64,000 bases of DNA from Cynocephalus volans (Eukaryota > Chordata > Mammalia > Dermoptera > Cynocephalidae). The stretch is from positions 24,713,577 to 24,777,576 of the forward strand of contig NC_084462.1 in assembly GCF_027409185.1 (NCBI RefSeq), written 5' to 3'. Of the stretch, positions 11,446 through 24,552 are shown in pieces. The position numbers were made by a program, and so were the translations under genes. The notes under the pieces are model-generated. The model had not been told where the DNA came from. It searched no databases and worked only from the letters and a program-made list of their open reading frames with translations. The stretch's first letter is position 1, and every line of letters starts with the position of its first letter.

Positions 11446-13439
11446 CTGTTGAGAGGATAGAGGTCAGGAGGGATCAGGGGTTAACATAGGGCTGTACACC
11501 GTCCTGTTGGACAAATAAAAGTTTTACTCCCCACTTTGCTTTCCAGGACACCAGCATTCTGTCCCCAAACCCTAATGCCTCTCTCTCATGTTTTCAAGTT
11601 ACCAAGGATCTCACTATTATCCATCCAAACTCCTTTTCCGTTTGCTTTAAACTCTTCTATGGCATTGACTTCCCTATGCTGGTTAACCGCTTTTGAAAAC
11701 CTCCTTCATTTTGCCTTCCACACTGCATTATACCATTTTTCTACCTTCCTAGTGATTCTTTGCACAGTTATTTGCTTCATATTTTTTTAATTCCACCCTT
11801 TTTTCCCTTTTTTATTTGCTTCGTATTTTCTTTGCACTTTGTAAAGGAAGGCATTCCCGAAACTTCCATCATTGTCACCCACTTTTCTTAACCATCTATT
11901 TTGTTGGGAATTTATCCACTTCTACATCTACAGTTTTTGTCTTAGAGCTGATGGTTTTCCAATCTTCAATTCCACACTCCGAGTGCCCAATCAACATTTT
12001 TTTCTCTAATGTTTCACCATTGCCTTGAACTCAATATGCAGAAATGAATCTATCATCTCTGCACAAGTCTTGCTCTCTACTTCCAAAATTTCCCCCACTG
12101 CCTCACACCAGTCAGCTATCATCTCTGGTGACTTTCTATTGTTTTATTCTTTTTCCTCAGCTTTCCGTAAGGAAGCCCTTAGTCATATCTGATGCTTCTC
12201 TGTGTCTTAATATGAAGTCAGATCACTCATCAAGTTCTATTCATTTTTCATTTTTAAGGATTTCTATGTCCAGCTCTTGCATCCCACTTTACTTTGGGCT
12301 CTTAATAACTCTCAGCTACATTCACCTAACAATATTCAACAGGTGCAAATTGAGGTGTTGTCTATTTTACAGCCATTGTTCGGAGTACTTTTACATACAA
12401 TGGTTAAAAAGAGACATAAGTCTTTACACTTCTGGACCTTTAAGTCTTTTGGGAGAGAGAGCTATTTTCTGATGCAGAAGGGAGGTGGGAAATTTTAAAG
12501 GATGGAAAGAAGGTTAGTGTTCTTAGAGCAAAATGAATGACATGAGATGAGGTTAGAGCTATACACAGAGTGAGATCATGCAGTACTTTTTAGATCATGT
12601 TAATAATTTTGATTTTTGTTTCAAGAAAACTTGGAGTTCATTGAACACAAGGATTATGATCCTATTTACTTTTTTTAAAAGCTCATGCTCCTTTGTGAAA
12701 ACCTGGGATAAACAAAGGGGTGCTAAGAAGTGAAACGGGAAACCCAGTTTAAAGGACTTTGAAATAGGTTGGCCAATGGTCCAGGATAGGGAGTAGAAGT
12801 AGAGGGAAAAGGATGTGTTCCACATACATTTCTAATGCAATGTAGATAAGATTAGACCATTAATTGGTTGCTCGCATCAAAAAGCAGGAAGTGTCAATGA
12901 ATCCCAGATTTCTGGTTTACGCAGATGGGAGATAATGACACTTAACGGAAGTCCGTTTCAGGAAGTCTGTATTATACCATACTGATAAGGAAGGAGAGTG
13001 GTCCAGAGGTCAGAATTGTATTAAATATGTGGATATTTGAGAGGCATCCATATGGAGATATTAAGTTGGCAGCTGGATTCAGAAGAGAGGTCTGGGCCAG
13101 AAAGACAAATTTGAGATTCATTATAATTACAAATGTTATCAAAGCCATAGGAATGGGCAAGAACACTTGGGAAGATCATAATGAGGGAGTAGAGTAGAGG
13201 GTCCAGGATTAACTTCAAAGAACTTCATTATTTGGAGGTGGGGTAGATGATGAAGTGACTGAGAGTGAAAGACCAGAAAAATAAGAGGAAACCAGGTGTA
13301 AGTGGCCAAAAAAAAAATGTTTCTATTTGAATGAGTTAGATTTCTTACCTATTCAATTGAGAAAGAAATGCAAGCTTTAAACAACATAGTCTGTTGAAGC
13401 TATGAGGAAACACACTCCCTGATATATTGCTGTTGAAAG
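11446..13439. other. NXPE intron, old unassigned repeats
   Basis: 11500-12480 is pyrimidine-rich on the plus strand without a gene. 12500-13200 (AGATCATGCAGTACTTTTTA, then GGAGATATTAAGTTGGCAGC) resembles an old dispersed mammalian repeat, but I cannot name the family. Confidence 0.4.
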
Positions 13440-15958
13440 TGTGAAATGTGGAATTTGGAAAATATCAAACAAATTTACATTTGCATTTGACACATACAAC
13501 TACTAGGAGTCTTAGTTATAGGCTCACCTGAACAAATTGCAAATATCACATTTACAAGTTTATTCACAGTGGCATTGTTTGTATAGCAAACATTTGAACA
13601 GCACCAGGTGTCCAGCAATAAGGGACATCCATACAATAAGTCTTGTATAGCCATGAAAAGGAATGTGCTAAGATCCAACAATATGCTGCCTACAAGTGAC
13701 CAGTTTTAGACTTTAGGACACAGATAGACTGAAAGTCAAGGGATGGAAAAAGATATTTCATGCAAGTGGTAACCAAAAGAGAACAATGGTGGCTATACTT
13801 ATATCAGACAGAATGAACTTTTGTCAAAATATGTTATGAGAGAAAAAGAAGCTCACTATATGATATTGAAGTGGTCAATTCATCAAGAGTACATAAAATC
13901 ATAAATGTATATGCACCCAACATTGGAGCACATAACTGTTTAAAGTAAATGTTAACAGAACTGAAGTGAGAAACTGACAGCAATACAATAATATTTGGGA
14001 ACTGCAATACCCCACTTTCAATAATACATGGATTATCCAGAGAGAAAATCTATTTGGAAGCACCAGATTTGAATAGCAGCCTAGACAAAAGGCACCTAAC
14101 AGACATATACAGAACATTTCATCCAACAGTAGTAGAGCACATATTCTCCTCAAGCACACAAGAACATTCTCCAGGATAGATCATATGTTGAGTCACAAAA
14201 CAAGTCTTAACAAATTTAAGAAGATGGAATTATCTCAAGTATCTTTTCTGACCACCATTGGTAAAAAACTAAAAATCAATAATAGGAGAAATTTTGGAAA
14301 ATTTATAAATATGTGGAAATTAAACAACACATTCCTGAACAACCAGTTGGTAAAAGAAAAAGTCAAAGGAAAATCAAAAAGCATCTTGAAACAAAGGAAA
14401 ATGGAAACACAACATACCAAAACTTACGTGATTCAGCAAAAGCAGTGCTGAGGGAAATTTATGCAGATAAACACCTACATTAAGAAAAAAGACACATCTC
14501 AAATAAACAATCTAATTTCACACCACAAAGAACTAGACAAAGAGCAAACTAAATTAAACCCAAAGTCAGCAAAGGAAACAAATAATAAAGATTAGAACAG
14601 AGATAAATAAAAGAGAGACTAGAAAGGCTGTGAATGGCTCAATGAAACTGAGTGGTTTTTGCATGATCAACAAAACCAAAAGACCTTTAGCTAGACTAGC
14701 CAGGGAAAAAGAGGACTCAAATAAATAAAATTATAAATGAGAGAGGAAACATTACAACTGATACCACAAAAGGCAAAAAAGATCATGAGACTACTTTGAA
14801 CAATTATATGCCAACAACTGGAAAACTTAGAAGAAAAGGATAAATTCCTAGAAACAGAAAACCTACCAAGATTGAATGATGAAGAAATAGAAACTCCGAA
14901 CAGACCATTCATGAGTAAAGAGATTGGATCAGCTATCAAAAATTTCCCAACACAGAAAATCCCAGGACCAGATGGCTTCATGAATGAATTCTACCACACA
15001 TTTAAAGAAGAATTAAGGCCAATATTTTTCAAACTCTTCCAAAAAATGAAAAAACTTCCAAACTCATTTTACAAGGCCAGAATTATCCTCATATGAGAAC
15101 CACATGAGGTTGCTACCAGAAAAGAAAATTACAGGTCAATAACCCTGATGAACACAGATGCACATATCCTTAACAAAATACTGGCAAACTGAATTCAACG
15201 GCACATTAAAAGGATCATACACCATGATCAAGTGGGATTGACCCCTAGGATATGAGGATGGTCCAACAGGTGCAAATTGAAAAATCTATGTATCGGGCCG
15301 AGCCTGTGGCGCACTCGGTAGAGTGCGGCGCTGGGAGCGCCGCGACGCTCCCGCCGCGGGTTCGGATCCTATATAGGAATGACCGGTGCACTCACTGGCT
15401 GAGTGCCTGTCACGAAAAACCAACAACAACAACAACAAAAAAAAAAAGAAAAAAAAAGAAAAATCTATGTATCATATTAACAGAATGAAGGGTAAAAATA
15501 TCATAAAATCATCTCAATAAATGCAAAAAAGCATCTGATAGAATTCAACACCCTTTTATGACAAAAAACTTCTAACAAATTCAGTATAGAAGGAATGAGC
15601 CTCAACAGAATAAAGGTCATGTATGACAAACCCACACTAACATAATACTCAACCATGAGAAGCTGTAAGCTTTTCTTTTAACATCAGGAACAAGACAAGG
15701 GTGCCCACTCTTGCTACTTCTATTCAACATAGTACTGGAAATCCTAGCAAGAGTGAGTAAGCAAGAAACAGAAATAAAGGCATCCAAATTGGAAAGGAGG
15801 AAGTTAAACTGTCTCTATTTGAAGATGACATGAAAAGTATATATATATACACATACATATAAAAATATAAAATAACTAATAAACAAATTCAGAAAAGTTC
15901 CAAGACACAAAATCAACATCCAAAATTCAGTTGCATTTCTGTACACTATCTAAAAAAT
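13440..15958 (+). mobile_element. Old L1 fragments (3' end piece, then ORF2 piece)
   Basis: 13490-13680 carries the L1 3'-end words around ACATCCATACAATAAG and GCCATGAAAAGGAATG. From about 13715 an ORF2 region begins with endonuclease-like sequence and continues into reverse transcriptase (KIPGPDGF near 14960, then the [20 protein letters not shown] region near 15690). Stops are frequent. A SINE is inserted at 15295. The fragment ends where the tandem units of the next L1 begin. Confidence 0.8.
15295..15458 (+). mobile_element. GC-rich tRNA-derived SINE
   Basis: GGCCGAGCCTGTGGCGCACT gives box A. A GC-rich insert (GGGAGCGCCGCGACGCTCCC) and GGGTTCGGATCCTATATAGG follow, then a second half ending in GTCACGAAAAA with a CAA-repeat/A-rich tail. 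A 15-base duplication, AAAAATCTATGTATC, lies at 15280-15294 and 15459-15473. Retained CpGs suggest a young copy. Confidence 0.92.
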
Positions 15959-15991
15959 AAATTAAGAAAATGATCCCAGCCCACAATCTTA

Positions 15992-16220
15992 GCAGCTGCC
16001 AAAGTGGGCCAAGACCCATGAAGTGCCACGGCTTAGTCTAAGGCCAAGAGGGAAGCACCTACAGTCACAGCAGCTGACGAGGTGAGCCAAAACCAGACCC
16101 ATGTGGCACCAGGGTCCAGTCTGAGGCCCTGGTTGGGGGGGAAGGGAGTATACACAGCCCAGCAGGCCCCAAGGTGAGCCAAGGCCTGCACAGCACCAGG
16201 GACTCAGTCTACAGCCATGG
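15992..16220 (+). repeat. Tandem units in L1 5'UTR
   Basis: Three diverged units start at about 15992, 16070 and 16157 (78, 87 and about 64 bases). Each shares a GCAGCTG or GCCCAGCAGG start, a GTGAGCCAA word, a GTGGCACCAGG-like word and CAGTCTGAGGCC-like text. The arrangement is like L1 promoter monomers. Confidence 0.6.
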
Positions 16221-16590
16221 AAAGCTGAAATAGGAGCCAAGGTGGTGTAATATAGATATTGCCACAACTTTTGTCAGCACAAGGACAGTTCACCACCACA
16301 GTAGCAGCCAGGGCCACTCTACAGGCATCTGGCTACTCACTTGACTACATTGATATAAGAAGAGTCACCCATAGAGCCTGCAAATAGAGGAGGAAATCTT
16401 TATTCTTATAGCCAGCCCCAGAGTAACAGAAGGAGCAAGTTCTCTACCAGATGACCAAACATCAATGAAAAAATACTAGAACTACAAATAAGCAAGAAGA
16501 TATGACACCACCAAAGGAATACAGTAATGCTCAAATTCCAGACCCATAGAACAGGAAATCCTTGAAATGTCTCAAAAGAAATTCTGACGA

Positions 16591-17364
16591 ATGATCTTAA
16601 GAAAGCTTGAAGAAATAAAAGAAGACTCAATTAAAGAACAAAAGGAAACAAGAAAAAATATCCAGAATATGAAGAGGCAAATTTACACAGAGATTAATAC
16701 CTTAAAAAAGAGTGCAACAGAACTCCTAGACATGAAAATTTCATTCATTGAAATAAAAGACACAACAGAGAGTTTGAGCAGGAGGCTAGAGCAAGAAGTA
16801 GAAGGAATTACAGATCTCAAAGATAGTCTTTTCATAATAACCCCGCAGACAAAAAAAAAGGAACAAAGAATTAAAAATAATGAAGAAAATCTAAGAGAGA
16901 GAGCAGATAACCTCAAGTGCTCTAACATTCGAATTGTGGGTATTCCAGAAGGGGAGGAGAAAGGAAAAGGTATTGAAAACCTATTCAAGGAAATAAAACC
17001 AGAAAACTTCCCAGGTGTCGGGAAAGATGCAGACCTTCAGATCCAGGAAGCTCAAAGGTCCCCAAACAGATTCAATCCAATAAGATCCTCTCCAAGACAC
17101 ATTATAGTCAGATCTGCAAAGCTCAGGGACAAAGAGAGAATTCTAAAAGTAGCAAGAAAAAAGTGTCAAGTCACCTATAAGGGAATCTTCATCAGACTAA
17201 CAGCAGACTTCTCAACTGAAACCCTACAAGCCAGAAGAAAGTGGAATTATATATTCAAAATACAAAAGGAAAAAAATTGCCAGCCAAGAATTCATTACCC
17301 AGCAAGGCTCTCTTTCAGAAATGAGGGAGAAATCGTGTATTTCCCAGATAAACAAAAATTGTGA
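16591..17364 (+). pseudogene. L1 ORF1p remnant (RNA-binding chaperone)
   Basis: An open frame of 257 codons covers an N-terminal coiled coil (roughly residues 1-75), an RRM-like domain with NIRIVGIPEGEE near residue 112, and the C-terminal domain (IHYPARLSFRNEGEI near the end). L1 ORF1p normally trimerises and coats the element's RNA. The usual start lies upstream behind stops, and the C-terminus is cut short: QKL is followed by TGA where the other L1 of the window continues with Trp. It is therefore not functional. Confidence 0.85.
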
Positions 17365-17617
17365 AAGATCACCAGCAGATGACCAGCCCTGCAAGAAATT
17401 CTCAAGGGAGTCCTGCCTCTGGAATCTGAATAATGATGATCACTATCACAGGTACACAAGAAAGAGCAAAACCAGCCATTGAAACAAAAATGCCAGTGAG
17501 AAAGAGTAGGAGGCTAAATCATGCCACCTCAAATTTCCAACTAACAATGAAGAAGAGAAATAAAAGGGGAAGTAATGATCAAAAGGTATTTAAAACATCA
17601 AAACAAAAAGCAATTAA

Positions 17618-20600
17618 ATGACAGGAATTAAGAAATACCTGCCAATAACTACCCTAAATGTGAATGGATTAACCTCCAAGTTCAAAAGGCACAGGTTGAC
17701 TGATTGGATTACAAAGCTAGACCCAAGTATGTGCTGTCTTCAAGAGACCCACCTCACCTATAGAGACACACACAGACTAAAAGTGAAGGGATGGAAAAAG
17801 ATATGCCATGCAAATGGAGAGTGAAAATGATCAGGAGTAGTGATTCTTATATCAGATAAAATAGACTTTAAACCAAAAAACAAAAAGAGACTAAGAAGGC
17901 CACTACATAATGATAAAAGGATCTATCTGCCTAGAAGACATAACAATCTAAACACATATGCACCCAATACTGGAGCACCCAGAGATGTAAAGCAAACTCT
18001 TAGACCTCAAGAAAGAAATGGGCCATAATATGATGATAGCGGGTGAACTGAACATCCTCTCTCAGTATAGGACAGATCTTCCAGGCAACAAATCAACAAA
18101 GAGACACAGGATTTAAACTGTACCTTAGACCAGCAGGAACTGGCAGATATACACAGAACATTCCACCCAACATCTAAAGAATATACTTTCTTTTCATCAG
18201 CACATGGAACATTATCCATGATAGACCACACATTAGGTCGCAAATCTAAATTCAGCAGATTTGTAAAACTTGAAATCATTCCAAGTATCTTTTCAGACCA
18301 CAATGGACTAAAACTGGAAATCAATAACAAGCAAAACACTCGAAACTCTACAACTACATGGAAACTAAACAATAGGCTCCTGCATGACCTATGGGCCCAA
18401 GAAGAAATTAAACAGGAAATCAAAAAAATTCTTGAAACCAATGAAAATAAAGGTACATAATACTGAAACTAATGGGATACTACAAAAGCAGTACTAAGAG
18501 GCAAATTTATTGCAAGAAATGCTTATATCAAAAGAATGGAAAGACTTCAAATAAATGACCTAACACTAAGCCTCAAAAAACTGGAAAAACAACAGCAATC
18601 CAATCCTAAAGTAGGAGATGGAAAGAAATAATGAAGATCAGAGCAGAACTAAATGAAATAGAGACCCCAAAAATGACAGAAAAGATCAACAAAACAAAAA
18701 GTTGGTTTTTCAAGAAGATAAATAAAATAGATAAGCCATTAGCTAGGTTAACAAAAAAAATAACAGAGAAGACCCAAATAACAAAAATCAGAAATGAAAA
18801 GGGAGACATTACAACCAATGCCACAGAAATACAAAGAATCATTAGAGACTATTATAAACAACTGTATGACAACAAATATGAAAACCTGGAAGACATGGAT
18901 AAGTTTCTGGAAACATAAACTCCCCAGATTGAACCAAGAAGAGATAGAAAATCTGAGCAGACCAATAACAAGCAATGAGATTGAAACAGTAATCAGTAAT
19001 CTTCCAACAAAAAAAAGCCCAAGACAAGATGGCTTTACAGCTAATTCTACCAAACCTTTAATGGGGAATTAATATCAATTCTCCTCAAACTATTCCAAAA
19101 AATTGAAATAGGAGCCATTCTCCCAAACTCATTCTATGAGGCCAACATTACTCTGATACCAAAACCAGATAAAGACACAATAAAAAAAGAAAATTACAGG
19201 ACAAGATCCTTGATAAACATAGATGCAAAAATCCTCAACCAAATATTAGCAATCAGAATACAGCAGCACATCAAAAAAATTATACACCATGATCAACTGG
19301 GATTCATCCCAGGGATGCCAGGATGGTTCAACATATGAAAGTCAATAAATGAGATACACCACGTCAAAAAACTCAAAGACAAAGACCATATGATTGTCTC
19401 AATAGATACTGAAAAACATTTGACAAAATTCAACATCCCTTTATGATAAAGACTCTCAACTAATTAGGTATAGAAGGAAAGTATATCAACACAATAAAAG
19501 CCTTCTATGACAAGCCCATTGCCAGTATCATTCTAAATGGGAAAAAACTGAAGGCTTTAAGAACAGGAACAAGACAAGGATGCCAACTCTCATCACTTCT
19601 ATTTAACATAGTACTGGAGGTACTAGCCAGAGCAATCAGGCAAGAGAAAGAAATAAAGGGCATCCAGATGGGAAAAGGTGAACTCAAACTGTCCTTATTT
19701 GCAGATGATATGATACTATATATAGAAAAACCTAAAGACTCTATCAAAAAACACCTAGAGCTGGTTAATAATTTCAGTAACATTGCAGCATGCAAAATAA
19801 ATGGCCCCAAATCAGTTGCATTTATATTCTCCAATAATGAGCTAACAGAAAGAGAAATCAAGAAGATAAGCCCATTTACAACAGTCACACAAACACACAC
19901 AAAAATACCTAGGAATCAATTTAACTGAGGCAGTGAAAGATCTCTACAATGAGAACTAGAAGCCACTGTTGAAAGAAACTAAAGAAGACACAAAAAGATG
20001 GAAATACATTCCAAGCTCTCGGGTTGGAATTACTAACATTGTGAAAATGTCTATACTACCCAAAGCAATTTACAGATTCAATGCAATCCCCATCAAAATA
20101 CCAATGACATTCTTCACAGAAATGGAAAAAACAATCTCAACATTCATATGGAACAGCAAAAGACCCCAAGTAGCCAAAGCGATAACAAGCAAAAAAAAAT
20201 AAAGCCAGAGGCATAACATTACCTGACTTCAAATTATACTACAAAGCTATAGTAACCCAAACAGCATGGTACTGGCATAAAAATAGACACACAGACCAGT
20301 GGGGCAGAATAGAGAACCCAGAAATCACCTCTCAAGCTTACATTCATCTGATATTTGGCAAAGGCAACAAAAACATACCTTGGAGAAAAGACTGCCTCTT
20401 CAATAAGCAGTGCTGGGAAAATTAGATATCCATATGCAGAAGAACGTGACTAGACATACACCTCTCACCATATACTACAATCAACTCAAAATGGATTAAA
20501 GACTTAAGTATAAGATCTGAAACTGTAAATTTACTAAGGTAAAATAGAGGTAAAACACTTCAGGAACTAGGTCTGGGTACAGGCTTTATGAACATGAGCC

Positions 20601-20700
20601 CCAAAGCACAAACACCAAAAGAAAAAATAAACAAATGGGACTGTATCAAACTCAAAAACTTCTGCACCACAAAAGAAACAATCCACAGAGTGAAATGACA
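17618..20700 (+). pseudogene. L1 ORF2p remnant (endonuclease and reverse transcriptase)
   Basis: Begins with ITTLNVNGLTSKFKRHRL and CCLQETHLTYRDTH (endonuclease), then DHTLGRKS and [11 protein letters not shown], then reverse transcriptase with the [10 protein letters not shown] core near 19698-19730 and a [10 protein letters not shown] block near 20100. Frameshifts and stops break it into about ten pieces. It ends after KLKNFCTTKET-like sequence near 20680, so the Cys-rich C-terminus is missing. Confidence 0.88.
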
Positions 20701-20869
20701 ACCTACAGGGTGGTAGAAATTTTTGCTAACTTTTTGAACATTAATGGTGTTAAAAAGAATTCCACCTATTGTCTGTATTTCCTGAAAATTAGTATTTAGA
20801 TCTTGAATAGTATTTAGTATTTAGATCTTCCAGTTTGGGGGTCAGTGCTTCATAGGTGATGATTGTGTA

Positions 20870-20980
20870 GGGCCGCCCGTGGCTCACTCGGTAGAGTGCG
20901 GTGCTGATAACACCAAGGCCACAGGTTCGGATCCTATATAGGGATGGCCGGTTTGCTCACTGGCTGAGCGTGGTGCTGAC
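20870..20980 (+). mobile_element. Tail-less tRNA-derived SINE
   Basis: CGCCCGTGGCTCACTCGGTA, then GGTTCGGATCCTATATAGGG and the start of a second tRNA-like unit (GGCCGGTTTGCTCACTGGCT), ending abruptly at GGTGCTGAC. A perfect 18-base duplication, ATAGGTGATGATTGTGTA, lies at 20852-20869 and 20981-20998. There is no A-rich tail. Confidence 0.9.
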
Positions 20981-20998
20981 ATAGGTGATGATTGTGTA

Positions 20999-22847
20999 CT
21001 TCCATTGGGATTACATAATGTCTAGGTATCTCTACTTTTTGAGATATGAGCATCCATCGATAATTATTACCTAGATCTATTAATTCACTGGGTGCTACAA
21101 AATGGTGATATTCTAGTGTTAATCCTCCTTCTTTATTAGATGGAATATTTGTATAAAGCGAAATTTCCCCTCACCAATCATTTGGTTATATAAGAAAGAC
21201 AGGATAAAGGTTTTTCTCCCTCTATTTAACAATTTTTGAAATAACAAGTTGATTGCCTAAAATTTACCAAAATGTTATTGTTATAAATTTGAGGATTTAA
21301 TCATGTCCATTGTGTTTCAATCCACTGCAGTTACTATCTGTATTGATGTTGACAATCTTCTGGTTTTTGTTTTTTGTTTTGGGGGGGTTCTTTCTTCTTT
21401 TCTCTAGTGCAAATCTCTTCGAGGCAGCTTTTAAGTTCTTTTAACACAACCTTTGTCACCTATGAAGTTCAAGGGATCTTTAACTTCATTCAGTGGTTTC
21501 ATTGTTACTTGTAATAGTGGTTTGTTACTTTGAAATTACTTCTTTTTAAAAATATGGCCAGGTACAGCAATTAAGTAATTGTGTTCATACTGTTACATTT
21601 TCAGTGTGAGAGAAATGAGACTCAAATATAAATTCAAATAAATAAATACAGACACTAATTTTAAAGTAACTTAGAAATGTCAATATGAATTCATGATTTT
21701 TAGTTTATGTACCTATCTAACTGTCATTTATCCATATCTTCCATCTGCTCAATGGCCTAGAAGCAATGTTACTTGATAACAATGAGCACTCACAGTGTCC
21801 AGATATTCATCTCTAATTCCCCACAAATTCTTGGAGAACCAACAAATTCCAAGTCTGGGGCAAAACAGGTACAAAGTGAGCCTGGGACACCTTGTGCCAG
21901 AAGTCAAGGAGGTTTCCTAATGTTGGATATATATCAAAAAGGACACAGAAGCCAACTTGGCAAAAATTGTGAAAATTGGAATATTAGAGAAAACACTGAT
22001 TATACTAATTTAATTACACCAAATATATAACAATCCATGTGCTCATAATGACAGTCAGAAAAAGACAAAATCATTTGTCACCATTTGAAGCAACTGATAA
22101 GCCAGCTCTTTCCTTTGTAAGTTGGTAATTAAAGGGAAATAACTGAATGTTTTCCTTGCTTCCAGGAGGAACTTTGCTTCAAGCTAAGCTTTTAGCCCCA
22201 ATCTATGAAAGAAAGCACAATTTTACAAAAGAAGGCAAGCTAATAAATGTAGAAGGAACAAAATACTTAGAAAAATCAACATTTTGTTATCTTTATAAAG
22301 TGATTGATTCAGGCCATAATTATCACTTGTGTTAAAATAATAAGGCACATGGTTAATGGGGATTATTTTAGAGTTAATGTTTGTGACCAAAAAATACCAC
22401 ATAGATTCCTCTCTGGTCTCAAGGGATAAAACAGAAGCGCACCATGAAGTGACCAGGATTTTATCCCCTGATCCAGTCACTATTATCATCACTAATGATA
22501 GACAATCAGGCGCCACACATCTCCCAATGCCTTGCAAATAGAATTTACAGCATCACTTATGCTATAGCTTAAATTAAGTCTATCTAAATTACAGGATACA
22601 GGAAATACAAGAAATAGAGGACAAACTAACTTTCCCCATAAGGAAGCAATCAGAAAAATGCAGAAGGTGGAACATTTGACAAGACAACTAGTCCTGCCAC
22701 CTCCATAGATAAGAGTAAAGAAAAGAATGAACTAGTCTCTATTTAAAGAAAACAAGGGGCAAAACAACCAGGTCCTGGAATGGATCTGGGCTTCGAAAAA
22801 ACAATTCTGTCTTTCATATTTACCCAAAGGAGTTTAAAATTTATGTG
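20999..22847. other. Unassigned intronic sequence
   Basis: AT-rich, with no exon or RNA gene recognised. The 21770-22560 segment may be an old repeat, but no family could be fixed by eye. Confidence 0.4.
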
Positions 22848-23192
22848 TGTAAACCTAGGGCTGGGTCTGGAGCTCACAGACCTCCTCAAGCCCATTGTCC
22901 AGACTGGGTCACAAACCCTTCATATGCAGGTCTACCAGCTAGGTAACAGGAGAAAGGTCCTTAGAGATCGAGGTAAAGAGATAAGAAGCTTTATTCAGCA
23001 CACAGGCATTTAAGAGCTAGGCAGTCCTAAGAAAAACTGAGCAGCTGCCAGCAAAGTAAACATGCTCTATTTTTAGACACAAGCTCTGCAGACCAGTAGT
23101 TCAGAGCCACTGCCTGGCACACTGAAGAACACACAAGAATAGCAACAAGCTAAAAATACAGGGCATACATGCCCACTAACTCCACCCCTACA
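22848..23192 (-). mobile_element. Probable solo LTR
   Basis: On the minus strand this starts TGTAGGGGTGGAG, has AATAAAGCTTCTTATC about two thirds along, and ends CCTAGGTTTACA. The layout fits the R/U5 region of an endogenous retrovirus LTR of about 345 bases. No flanking duplication was confirmed. Confidence 0.55.
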
Positions 23193-23269
23193 CAATTTGT
23201 TTCCAAAAAATGTGCTGCACCACCCCCAACTGGACCTGATGCGAGGGGGCCTGACCAAGCTACTCTATT

Positions 23270-23945
23270 TTCCTCCCAATGTGCACACAAAAACCTGCAC
23301 TTGGATGTTTATACCAGCTTTATTCATAACTGCCAAAACTTGCAAACAACCAAGATGTCCTTCAATAGGTGAATGGATAAACAAAATGTGGTACATCCAG
23401 ACAACATAATATTATTCAGGGCTAAAAACAAATGAGCCACCAACCCATGAAAAAAACATAGAGGAGCATTCAATATATATTATTATGCAAAACAAGTCAA
23501 TCTGAAAAGGCTGCATATTGTATGATTCCACCTGTATGACATTCTGGAAAAGGCAAAACTATGGAGACAGTAAAAAGATCACTTCGGGGAAAGGGAAGGG
23601 ACAACAAGGGGAGCACAGAGGATTTTTAGAGCAGTGAAAATACTTTGTATGATACTGTAATGGCAGATCCATGTCACTATCCATTTATCCAAACCCATAG
23701 AGTGCAAAACACCGAGAGTGAACCCTAATGTAAACTATGAATTCTGGATGATTATGAAGGCTGATAACAATGTGGCAATGTAAGTTCATCAGTTGTAACA
23801 AATATACCACTCTTATGGGGTACGCTTTTAATGCGGGAGGCTACGCATGTGTGGGGCAGGGGGTGTATGGGAAATCTCTGCACTTTCCTCTCAATTTTGC
23901 TGTGAACCTAAAGTTGCTCTTAAAAAAATACCTCTTTTTTAAAAA
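23270..23945 (+). mobile_element. L1 3'-end fragment
   Basis: Typical old-L1 3' words: TTTATACCAGCTTTATTCAT, GATGTCCTTCAATAGGTGAA, TGTGGTACATCCAGACAACA and TATTGTATGATTCCACCTGT. The coding frame is destroyed. Confidence 0.8.
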
Positions 23946-24483
23946 ACAATTCTATAGGTTGTTGAGGGACAACTAAGGACATTTGTTTATGAATTGGATA
24001 TTAGATTTAAGTAATTATTATTCACTTTCTTAGGTATGATCATCTTATTTTGGTTATATGTAAAAAAGACATTATTCTTTTAAAAATTTGGACAAGAATA
24101 TTTAGGGAGAACCATCATGATGTCTGTTATTCACTCTCACACACTTAAGCACATGAAAATGAAGTAAGAGGCAACATGATTATATGCTGACTGGAATGGG
24201 ATGGAAATAACTGTTGAGATAGAAGATGATTTAGGAAGGAGAGAGGGAAGTTGTTAAAGACACGTACTTGAATAGGTAATAGGGAGTGAGATCTAGTGTC
24301 TAAGTGGGAGGGCTGTTTGTAGATAAGAAAATGGAGAGTTGATTTCCAGAAACAGGTGGGAAAACAGAGTAAACAACTGTTGCAGATGCTGGTAGGTGAG
24401 AAAATTTGGTGGTGAAAGTCTGTGGAATTTCACCTCCAATTCCTTAGTTTGGTTCAAGAAAATAGAGTGGCAAAGTAGGACTA

Positions 24484-24552
24484 GGATAGTGGCTCTCAGA
24501 CTTCAGAAGGCAGCAGCATTCCCTGGAGGAGGGCTTGTCAAAACAGGCTGCT
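24484..24552 (+). mobile_element. MER5A-like DNA transposon, left piece
   Basis: ATAGTGGCTCTCAGACTTCA, then CTGGAGGAGGGCTTGTCAAA, matches the left end of a MER5A-type hAT MITE. The right part resumes at about 25912 after an L1 insertion. Confidence 0.65.

Larger units (their letters stand above)
15959..20725 (+). mobile_element. Decayed near-full-length L1
   Basis: In order: a repeated 5'UTR (about 15992-16220), further 5'UTR to 16590, an ORF1 remnant (16591-17364), an inter-ORF spacer, and an ORF2 remnant (17618-20700). It breaks off about two thirds into the ORF2 C-terminal region, without a 3'UTR or poly(A). Its protein fragments align closely with those of the L1 at 39.8-45 kb. Confidence 0.88.
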
